Assembly: GCF_947496725.1 (NCBI RefSeq) | Contig: NZ_CANMDS010000001.1 | Location: 186,001-250,000 of the forward strand | Origin: an uncultured Dokdonia sp. | GTDB taxonomy: Bacteria; Bacteroidota; Bacteroidia; Flavobacteriales; Flavobacteriaceae | DNA length: 64,000 nt | Direction of reading: 5' to 3' | Shown: positions 58,151 to 64,000 of the stretch, one piece after another | How positions within the stretch are numbered: the stretch's first letter is position 1 | Layout of the letters: every line of letters starts with the position of its first letter | Program-made: the position numbers and the translations under genes | Notes under the pieces: generated by a model | What the model saw: only the letters and a program-made list of their open reading frames with translations | Told to the model about the DNA's origin: nothing | The model's database searches: none

Positions 58151-58912
58151 ATGAAATCAATTACACTAACTATCCTTTGCTTCTTTTTTACAGCTTTTGC
58201 TATCGCAGAAATTACTCCTGCTCAAAAACAAGCCCTTGTAGATTTATACAACAGCACAAACGGTAATGAGTGGACAAACTCTTGGGATCTTAACGATTCT
58301 CCAGAAAACTGGAAAGGTGTAACTATCTTTAGAGATCAAGTTCTTGCAGTAAGTTTAAGAGACAATAACTTAACGGGTACATTACCTGCTTCTTTAAGTA
58401 ACTTAACTTCTCTTAAAGTACTTAATTTACACAACAACAAACTAGAAGGAACAATACCAGCAAGTCTTGCTACTATAAAAGGGTTAAAAACAATTAACTT
58501 ATCTCTTAATAGACTAGAAGGAACAATACCTACAAATATTCTTGCAATGGGTTCGCTTGAGTATTTAGATCTTTTCTTTAACCGTCTTGAAGGTTCTTTA
58601 CCGACAGATCTTTCTGGATTAAAGAAACTTAAAAGATTAAGCATTTACAGTAATGACTTAGAAGGTGAGTTACCTAGCTCAATCACAAGTCTTACTAACT
58701 TAAAAGAATTACAACTTAACAGTAATAAATTTACTGGAGAGTTACCAGAAGGAATCGCAATGTTACCATCTTTAAAGAAACTAAGTGTTTTTGATAATGA
58801 TTTTAGCGGTGAGTTTCCAAACAGCATCAACACATTAAGCTTAGATGAGTTAGTTTACCACGATAACAACTTCTCTACAGTAGCATCAGACGCCCTTGCA
58901 GGCGGAGAATAA
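58151..58912 (+). CDS. Leucine-rich-repeat secreted protein, plant-type repeats
   Basis: 253 residues from MKSITLTILCFFFTAFAIAE, a signal peptide; the promoter position fixes this start. A cap ITPAQKQALVDLYNSTNGNE is followed by about seven 24-residue repeats of the plant extracellular type, such as LNLHNNKLEGTIPASLATIK and LDLFFNRLEGSLPTDLSGLK (consensus L-x-x-N-x-L-x-G-x-I-P-x-x-L). Such proteins bind other proteins or glycans at the surface. There is no T9SS sorting domain at the end (ASDALAGGE), so its route and anchor are unclear. Two repeats share an exact 18-base stretch, a sign of recent duplication. Terminator follows. Confidence 0.88.
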   Translation: MKSITLTILCFFFTAFAIAEITPAQKQALVDLYNSTNGNEWTNSWDLNDSPENWKGVTIFRDQVLAVSLRDNNLTGTLPASLSNLTSLKVLNLHNNKLEGTIPASLATIKGLKTINLSLNRLEGTIPTNILAMGSLEYLDLFFNRLEGSLPTDLSGLKKLKRLSIYSNDLEGELPSSITSLTNLKELQLNSNKFTGELPEGIAMLPSLKKLSVFDNDFSGEFPNSINTLSLDELVYHDNNFSTVASDALAGGE

Positions 58913-58970
58913 GTTACTAGTTTCATAGCTAGTAAGCCCCCCAAATCTTTTTATTAGATTTAGTTAAGAG

Positions 58971-58993
58971 CCTCTTCCTTTGAAGAGGTTTTT
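58971..58993 (+). terminator. Terminator of the LRR gene
   Basis: CCTCTTC (58971-58977) pairs with GAAGAGG (58982-58988), followed by Ts to 58993. It lies directly before the end of the convergent Sua5/YciO gene. Confidence 0.75.
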
Positions 58994-58997
58994 CTAT

Positions 58998-59615
58998 TTA
59001 TAGCTCTGGACTTCCTTTTCCTTCTCTTATAAGAATAGGCTCATCACCTGTAAGATCAATTACGGTAGAAGGTACATTGCCTCCATAACCTCCATCTACT
59101 ATTACGTCTACCCTATTTTGCCATTTCTCAAAGATGAGCTCTGGATCTGTGGTATATTCTATCACCTCATCTTCATCATAAATAGAGGTAGATACAATAG
59201 GATTTCCTAGTGCACGTACAATGGCTCTTGTAATCTCATTATCTGGTACACGTATACCCACTTCCTTCTTTTTCTTAAAAGAGCTAGGCAAGTTATTATT
59301 ACCAGGTAATATAAAGGTGTACGGTCCCGGCAGGGCACGTTTTAATATTTTAAAGGTCTTTGTATCTATCTGTCGCACATAATCTGAGAGATTGCTTAAA
59401 TCTTCACACACAAAGGAAAAGTTTGCCTTAGCAAGCTTTACGCCCTTTATCTGCGCCACCTTTTCTAGTGCCTTTGCATTTGTAATATCACAGCCCAGTG
59501 CATATACAGTATCACTTGGGTAAATAATAAGACCACCAGCTTTTAAGATCTTTACAATTTGCTTGAGATCTTTAGGGTTTGGGTTTTCTTCGTAGAGTTT
59601 TATAAACTGTGACAT
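58998..59615 (-). CDS. Sua5/YciO/YrdC-family protein (threonylcarbamoyl-AMP synthase-like)
   Basis: 205 residues. The family signatures are seen: GGLIIYPSDTVYALGCDITN (about 29-48), FSFVCEDLSNLSDYVRQID, LPGPYTFIL and IVSTSIYDEDEV with FEKWQNRVDVIVDGG. The YrdC domain makes the TC-AMP intermediate of tRNA t6A37 in TsaC/Sua5, but this short form with a K-V-A-Q-I-K-G variant resembles YciO, whose role is less certain. I therefore do not give the symbol tsaC. Cytosolic, single gene. The start ATG at 59615 is the natural one. Confidence 0.85.
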   Translation of the reverse strand: MSQFIKLYEENPNPKDLKQIVKILKAGGLIIYPSDTVYALGCDITNAKALEKVAQIKGVKLAKANFSFVCEDLSNLSDYVRQIDTKTFKILKRALPGPYTFILPGNNNLPSSFKKKKEVGIRVPDNEITRAIVRALGNPIVSTSIYDEDEVIEYTTDPELIFEKWQNRVDVIVDGGYGGNVPSTVIDLTGDEPILIREGKGSPEL

Positions 59616-59689
59616 AGCATAACATTTAGATAGGTTAAAATTACAAAGAATAACAGCGCCATAAAGACGCTGTGTATAATTAGGAGGTA

Positions 59690-59905
59690 TTATGCGTCTG
59701 CGCGCTCTACTTCACTTTCTAGCTTGAGTACATTTGTACCGTCTTCTTGCTCTATGTAGAGGGCTTTGTTTCCTTCTTCGCCATCGCGGGTAACTTCGTT
59801 TCCTTTTATGGTACGGGTGACACTCTTTGTAAATGTAGACTGTACTTTACCCTCTGCTGTGCCATTTCCCCAGCTCCATTTTACTTTTGTTCCTTCTTTA
59901 ATCAT
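59690..59905 (-). CDS. DUF2945 / Tudor-like small protein
   Basis: 71 residues. It starts MIKEGTKVKWSWGNGTAEGK and continues with VTRTIKGNEVTRDGEEGNKA and ALYIEQEDGTNVLKLESEVE. This is the hypervirulence-associated (HVA1) Tudor-domain family, DUF2945, a small beta barrel of unknown function widely found in bacteria. Cytosolic. It lies upstream of the Sua5/YciO gene, 74 bases away, with a weak hairpin (ACAGCG at 59653 and CGCTGT at 59668) between. Confidence 0.88.
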   Translation of the reverse strand: MIKEGTKVKWSWGNGTAEGKVQSTFTKSVTRTIKGNEVTRDGEEGNKALYIEQEDGTNVLKLESEVERADA

Positions 59906-60011
59906 CTTGTTTTTTATTTAAAGTTAGGGAGTTTGCCACAAACTCCATAAAAAACTAACGCAACCTTAACATAAAAAGCACATCTACACGTTAGTACTTA
60001 AAACTATCTTA

Positions 60012-60935
60012 ATGAGACCGCTACACACACTCCTACTTGCTGTATTACTATCATTCTTAACAATAAACTGTTCTGATAGCGAGGAGCTAGTACCAGAAGT
60101 TATCACAGATGATGTTGTTGCAACAGATGACGGCCCTACAGAAGAAGCAGACCTAGAAGCCTTAGTACTTACAGATGTATCATATGGTGACGACCCGTTA
60201 CAGGTGTATGACATCTACCTCCCTGCTGGTCGTAAGGCAACCAGGACTAAAACCATTATCCTCATACACGGTGGTGGCTGGGTAGAAGGAGATAAGGAAG
60301 ATGTTACTGCTTTTATAGACCTCGTGCAATCGCTACACCCAGACCACGCAGTGGTAAATATGAATTATGTACTGGCAGACCCTCCTAGTGTGCCTGCGTT
60401 TCCTAACCAGTTTCTAGATGTGCAGGCGGTAATAGATCAACTAGACGACACCCACGAGGAGCTAAGCTTTCTTAACGAGTATGGGTTTGTAGGTCTTAGT
60501 GCTGGGGCACATCTGGCTATGATGTATGATTATACCTATGATACACAAGACCAAATAAAATTTGTAGCAAACATAGTGGGACCAGCAGATTTTACAGATC
60601 CTTTTTATGCAGATGAGCCTGGTTTTGAGCAATATCTAGATGCACTTACAGATGAGAGCGCATACCCGGCAAATACAAACCTTGCCGAAGCATTAAGCCC
60701 TGCCATTGTAGCAAATGTAGATAGCAGCCCTACCCTACAGTTTTATGGTAATGAAGACCCGCTGGTACCCCTCACAAACGGGCAGCGACTAGACACGGCA
60801 TTATCTAACAATAATGTACCTCACATCTTTACAGTATATGATGGTGGTCACGGTAACTGGGACGAGACAAGTTACCTAGACGTACGTACCAAGATAGGGC
60901 AATACATAGATCTCTACCTTGCGATAGAAGAATAA
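60012..60935 (+). CDS. Alpha/beta hydrolase lipoprotein (BD-FAE/esterase-like)
   Basis: 307 residues. Lipoprotein signal ending LTINC (Cys20) with an acidic tether (SDSEELVPEVITDDV). The hydrolase domain begins QVYDIYLPAGRKATRTKTII. The oxyanion motif is HGGGWVEGDKED, the nucleophile elbow GLSAGAHLAMM holds the Ser, LQFYGNEDPLVPLTNGQ holds the Asp and VYDGGHGNW the His. This is the HGGG class of esterases/carbohydrate acetyl or feruloyl esterases. The natural substrate is unknown; a surface enzyme acting on acylated glycans is plausible. Converges on the helicase gene, with a palindrome copy between. Confidence 0.92.
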   Translation: MRPLHTLLLAVLLSFLTINCSDSEELVPEVITDDVVATDDGPTEEADLEALVLTDVSYGDDPLQVYDIYLPAGRKATRTKTIILIHGGGWVEGDKEDVTAFIDLVQSLHPDHAVVNMNYVLADPPSVPAFPNQFLDVQAVIDQLDDTHEELSFLNEYGFVGLSAGAHLAMMYDYTYDTQDQIKFVANIVGPADFTDPFYADEPGFEQYLDALTDESAYPANTNLAEALSPAIVANVDSSPTLQFYGNEDPLVPLTNGQRLDTALSNNNVPHIFTVYDGGHGNWDETSYLDVRTKIGQYIDLYLAIEE

Positions 60936-60973
60936 ACAACTGTGTTGCGAGTAAGATGTAATGAGGCTGTTTA

Positions 60974-60989
60974 CGCTTTCGCGAAAGCG
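60974..60989. repeat. Dispersed palindrome, exact copy 17
   Basis: CGCTTTCGCGAAAGCG, exact, in the 83-base gap between convergent genes. There is no T-run beside it, so it is not the terminator. Confidence 0.95.
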
Positions 60990-61018
60990 CAACAAAAACC
61001 CTTATCACTCCTCACCTA

Positions 61019-63355
61019 CTACTCTACAATCTTAAGTTTTGCAAAGCGCAGAAGCAATTTTTTAAGTCCGCCGTTTTCAAAATTGATTTCAGCTTTTTGG
61101 TCTTGACCTTTGCCTTCTATACCGGCTACAATTCCTTTTCCAAAACGTATGTGCTCTACAACAGTACCTGGCTCTAGACTACCTGCCAGTGATGGCGTAG
61201 CACTATCTCCTGCGGCTGGACGTATCTTTCTAAGTTTACGTAGTTGGTCTTGTGTAGGTGTTCCTACCTTAGGTGGTGTGCCACTTACCGGCTTCTTGAG
61301 ACGCAGTTTACTCTTATCTACATCGCCAAAGATATCTGCATCTATAAGCGGTTTATAGCGATAACTCTCCATAGGTGTCTGGTAGTCCAGATACTTATCA
61401 TCTATCTCCTCTATAAAGCGGCTAGGCTCTGCATCTACCAGTTTACCCCAGCGATAGCGAGACTCTGTGTAGGTGAGATATGCCTGCTTCTCTGCTCTAG
61501 TGAGTGCTACATAAAAGAGACGTCGCTCCTCCTCTAGCTCACTACGTGTACTCATACTCATACCAGAAGGAAAGAGATCTTCTTCCATCCCCACGATGTA
61601 TACAAATGGAAACTCCAGCCCCTTTGCAAGGTGTATAGTCATAAGTGCCACACGGTCATCATCACCCGTATCATTATCTAGTGTGGTAGCCAGCGCTACA
61701 TCTTCTAGAAACTCTGCCAGCGAGCCAGTGGCATCTGCCAGCTCTTTTTGCTCTTCTACAAAGTCGCGCATACCGTTAAGGAGCTCCTCTATATTTTCTA
61801 TACGAGCAATTCCCTCTGGCGTACCGTCTTTTTTAAGTTCTTGTAATAGGCCTGTCTTTCTTGCAACCGTCTCTGCTACGGTAAAGGCGTCACTCTCTTC
61901 ATTAAGAATCTGGAAACTCTTAATCATCGTGACAAAATTCTTAAGCTTGGTCTGTGTACCGCGATTTATATTCATCGAGGGACCTAGCTGTTCTATTTTA
62001 TCCATCACCTCAAACATAGAGCGGCCATAATGCTTTGCCGCCACCGTAAGTTTGTCTAAGGTGGTACCGCCTATACCACGGGCAGGGTAGTTTACCACAC
62101 GCTTGAGTGCTTCCTCATCTTTTGGGTTAACCAGTACACGCAGGTAGCCCAGTACATCCTTTATCTCCTTGCGCTGGTAAAAGGAAAGTCCACCATAAAT
62201 ACGGTATGGGATGTCACGCTTGCGCAGGGCATCCTCCATTGCACGAGACTGTGCATTTGTTCTGTACAGTATCGCAAAGTCACCATTGTTAAGCTGGTGG
62301 TTCATTCTATTTTCAAAAATGGAGCTTGCCACATAGCGTCCCTCCTCACCATCTGTAGGCGAGCGGTGCACGATAATCTGGCCTCCATCTTCGTTTGCCG
62401 TCCATACGGTTTTATCAAGACGGGTTTTATTTTTTTCTATCACGCTGTTTGCCGCCTCCACAATATTTTTTGACGAGCGATAGTTTTGCTCCAGGCGGTA
62501 CATTGCCACATTCTCATAATCCTTCTGGAAGTTAAGAATGTTATTAATGTTTGCCCCTCTAAAGGCATATATACTCTGCGAGTCATCACCCACCACACAG
62601 ATATTTTGAAACTTATCTGAGAGTGCCTTTACAATAAGGTACTGGCTATGGTTTGTATCTTGATACTCATCTACCAGTATGTATTTAAAACGGTTTTGGT
62701 ATTTATTAAGCACCTCTGGAAAGCGGTTGAGCAGCTCATTTGTGCGTAGCAGTAAATCGTCAAAATCCATCGCGCCGGCTTTAAAACAGCGATCTACATA
62801 CTCTGCATAGATCTCTCCCATACGTGGGCGTTTTGCCATCGCATCTGCCTCTACCAGCTCTGGATTATTTGCATAGGCACGCACGGTAATCAAGCTATTT
62901 TTAAAAGAAGAGATACGGTTTTGTACCTGCTTGTACTTGTAGATATCCTTATCTAGCTGCATCTCCTTGATAATAGCACTTATAAGACGTTGTGAGTCTT
63001 GGGTATCATAAATAGTAAAGTTAGACGGGTAACCTAGCTTATCTGCCTCGATACGCAAGATTTTGGCAAATATGGAGTGAAAGGTTCCCATCCATAGGTT
63101 TTTTGCCTCATTGTTACCCACAATACCGGCAATACGTTTTTTCATCTCACGTGCCGCCTTATTTGTAAAGGTGAGCGATAAGATATTAAAGGCATCTACC
63201 CCTTGTGACATCAAGTATGCGATGCGCATTGTGAGCACACGTGTTTTACCAGAGCCCGCGCCCGCAATCACAATAAGGGCACCATCTTTATGTAGTGTAG
63301 GTGCACGCTGGGCATCATTTAAGCCCTCAATATATACTTCTAATTTTGAATCCAT
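61019..63355 (-). CDS. UvrD/PcrA-type ATP-dependent DNA helicase
   Basis: 778 residues, typical for PcrA/UvrD. Superfamily 1 motifs are in order: Q motif LNDAQRAP, motif I AGAGSGKT (31-38), Ia SLTFTNKAAREM, II LVDEYQDTNHSQY, III VVGDDSQSIYAFRGA, IV YRLEQNYRSS, V VALMTIHLAKGLEFPFVYIV and VI RRLFYVALTRAE. The C-terminal Tudor-like domain (EPGTVVEHIRFGKGIVAGIE) is the PcrA element that binds RNA polymerase. It acts in mismatch or excision repair and in clearing transcription blocks. Divergent from the VOC gene, with palindrome copy 18 in the shared region. Intact. Confidence 0.96.
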   Translation of the reverse strand: MDSKLEVYIEGLNDAQRAPTLHKDGALIVIAGAGSGKTRVLTMRIAYLMSQGVDAFNILSLTFTNKAAREMKKRIAGIVGNNEAKNLWMGTFHSIFAKILRIEADKLGYPSNFTIYDTQDSQRLISAIIKEMQLDKDIYKYKQVQNRISSFKNSLITVRAYANNPELVEADAMAKRPRMGEIYAEYVDRCFKAGAMDFDDLLLRTNELLNRFPEVLNKYQNRFKYILVDEYQDTNHSQYLIVKALSDKFQNICVVGDDSQSIYAFRGANINNILNFQKDYENVAMYRLEQNYRSSKNIVEAANSVIEKNKTRLDKTVWTANEDGGQIIVHRSPTDGEEGRYVASSIFENRMNHQLNNGDFAILYRTNAQSRAMEDALRKRDIPYRIYGGLSFYQRKEIKDVLGYLRVLVNPKDEEALKRVVNYPARGIGGTTLDKLTVAAKHYGRSMFEVMDKIEQLGPSMNINRGTQTKLKNFVTMIKSFQILNEESDAFTVAETVARKTGLLQELKKDGTPEGIARIENIEELLNGMRDFVEEQKELADATGSLAEFLEDVALATTLDNDTGDDDRVALMTIHLAKGLEFPFVYIVGMEEDLFPSGMSMSTRSELEEERRLFYVALTRAEKQAYLTYTESRYRWGKLVDAEPSRFIEEIDDKYLDYQTPMESYRYKPLIDADIFGDVDKSKLRLKKPVSGTPPKVGTPTQDQLRKLRKIRPAAGDSATPSLAGSLEPGTVVEHIRFGKGIVAGIEGKGQDQKAEINFENGGLKKLLLRFAKLKIVE

Positions 63356-63443
63356 AGCAGGGATCTAAATTACGGACTCCACCCGTGAATTAAAACCCAA
63401 AAAGAGACTTTTATAGCCATTTTTTTAACAATGGATATGGGTA

Positions 63444-63459
63444 CGCTTTCGCGAAAGCG
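63444..63459. repeat. Dispersed palindrome, exact copy 18
   Basis: CGCTTTCGCGAAAGCG, exact, with TA flanks on both sides (20-base palindrome). It lies between the divergent helicase and VOC genes. Confidence 0.95.
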
Positions 63460-63488
63460 TAACACCACACAACCCCACCTACCCCGAG

Positions 63489-63517
63489 ACAGGTAGCCGC
63501 ACCACCGGCTTGCCTGT
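63489..63517. other. GC-rich hairpin in the helicase-VOC gap
   Basis: ACAGGTAGCCG (63489-63499) pairs with CGGCTTGCCTGT (63506-63517) with one bulge and one G-T pair and a six-base loop. It is strikingly GC-rich for this genome and has no T-run. It could be a remnant of a repeat or the leader structure of the VOC gene. Confidence 0.45.
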
Positions 63518-63559
63518 ACCCAAAAAAATGATGATCTTTAAACCTCACAATCATCACCT

Positions 63560-63943
63560 ATGCATACATTTACCTTTAACCATATAGCGCTCTCTGTGAC
63601 AGATGTGGCGGGGGCTGTCGCTTTTTACCAAAACGTTTTTGGCTTTACCGAGATAGAAAACACCGCCTCTGTCTCCCCCACTCGCTGGCTCGCGATGGGC
63701 AATGGCAAACAACTACACCTCATACCGCGCCCAGATGCCATCATAAAAACTAATAAAGCCGTACACTTTGCCCTAGCCACAGATAACCTGGGCGGTTTTA
63801 TCACACACCTCAAAACCCTCGCCATAGACTACTCAGACTGGCGCGGCACGCCTACTAAAGATTATGTGCGCAACGACGGCATACAGCAGGTATACTTTCA
63901 AGATCCAGATGGCTACTGGGTGGAGGTAAATGATGATGTGTAG
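63560..63943 (+). CDS. VOC-family protein (glyoxalase/bleomycin-resistance-like)
   Basis: 127 residues, one VOC domain with two paired beta-alpha-beta-beta-beta units. Metal-ligand candidates are His8 in FNHIALSV, His54 in KQLHLIPRP, His69 in AVHFAL and the Glu near the end in YWVEVND; HIALSV and QDPDGYWVEV are the family hallmarks. It could be a glyoxalase-like lyase or isomerase; the substrate cannot be read. The GC content appears higher at third positions than in its neighbours. It is divergent from the helicase gene. No further gene is seen in the last 57 bases of the window. Confidence 0.9.
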   Translation: MHTFTFNHIALSVTDVAGAVAFYQNVFGFTEIENTASVSPTRWLAMGNGKQLHLIPRPDAIIKTNKAVHFALATDNLGGFITHLKTLAIDYSDWRGTPTKDYVRNDGIQQVYFQDPDGYWVEVNDDV

Positions 63944-64000
63944 CCTCTCCGTTTTTTACTAGTACTTATTTTAAGAAAATATTAAGACCTGCTTTACGGA

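Noticed and set aside
3558-63459. Reading the dispersed palindrome as a rho-independent terminator
   Set aside because: Copies lack an adjacent T-run, half lie inside genes, and they occur in divergent gaps where no transcript ends.
3558-63459. Reading the palindrome as parS or another partition site
   Set aside because: It resembles a 16-base parS in size, but the half-sites differ and eighteen copies in 64 kb is far denser than known parS clusters.
1-64000. CRISPR arrays, tRNA, rRNA, insertion sequences or prophage genes
   Set aside because: No regularly spaced repeats, cloverleaf-like sequences, transposase or phage genes were recognised anywhere in the window.

Overview
The window is a 64 kb piece of a low-GC, gene-dense chromosome from a member of the Flavobacteriaceae (Bacteroidota), probably a marine Dokdonia-like lineage; the genus is a guess. 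The family assignment rests on the type IX secretion (T9SS) type B C-terminal domain, many short SCxx lipoprotein signals, the bacillithiol gene bshA, a DUF5117-type zinc protease, and Bacteroidota promoters of the form TTG-N18/19-TAnnTTTG. No rRNA, tRNA, insertion sequence, phage or CRISPR array was seen. Most genes are housekeeping or envelope genes and look intact.

Layout. 1-6.1 kb: the end of a probable methyltransferase, a DUF2059 protein, a metalloprotease-like lipoprotein, a four-LysM protein behind guaA, and an unknown acidic protein. 6.1-9.2 kb: an Lrp/AsnC regulator and small unknown, secreted or lipoprotein genes, with several hairpins. 9.2-13.2 kb: folD, ffh, a lipoprotein and rpmE2. 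13.4-21.2 kb: a DUF4199 protein with a GT2 glycosyltransferase, a large T9SS cargo protein, and a phosphohexomutase followed by an MsbA-like ABC exporter. 21-35.6 kb: exported proteins and lipoproteins (vWA, GH20 hexosaminidase, VanX-like dipeptidase, DUF5117 protease, tandem paralogous lipoproteins) mixed with rlmI-like, thioesterase, HAD, dicarboxylate symporter and aroC genes. 35.7-45 kb: an LpxH-like phosphoesterase, a large FAD/Fe-S oxidoreductase, bshA, and a GH3-beta-lactamase fusion. 45-56 kb: an envelope/redox operon (amidase, MCE protein, two Fe-S proteins) divergent from lptD, then ridA, holA and a stand-alone HsdR_N nuclease-domain gene. 56-64 kb: a GT2 enzyme, an OmpA lipoprotein, a leucine-rich-repeat protein with a well-formed promoter, a Sua5/YciO protein, a Tudor-like protein, an alpha/beta hydrolase, a UvrD/PcrA helicase and a VOC protein.

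The main unexplained signal is a short perfect palindrome, CGCTTTCGCGAAAGCG. Thirteen exact copies and five one-mismatch copies are spread through the window, about one per 3.6 kb. Half lie between genes in every orientation and half lie inside genes, where all three reading frames are used (AFAKA, LSRK, RFRES). In three proteins the copy encodes the AKA signal-peptidase site of the signal peptide. It is not part of a visible mobile element, is not terminator-like, and is far too frequent to be chance. It looks like a genome-wide recognition sequence of unknown function, comparable in style to cyanobacterial HIP1 or to uptake or chromosome-organising sites.

Much of the gene content serves the cell envelope: LptD, MsbA-like and LpxH-like proteins for outer-membrane lipid, amidase, VanX-like, GH3 and GH20 enzymes for wall or glycan turnover, MCE and OmpA proteins, and many surface lipoproteins. 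Several genes use non-ATG starts, and several starts were moved inward here on signal-peptide, family or promoter evidence.
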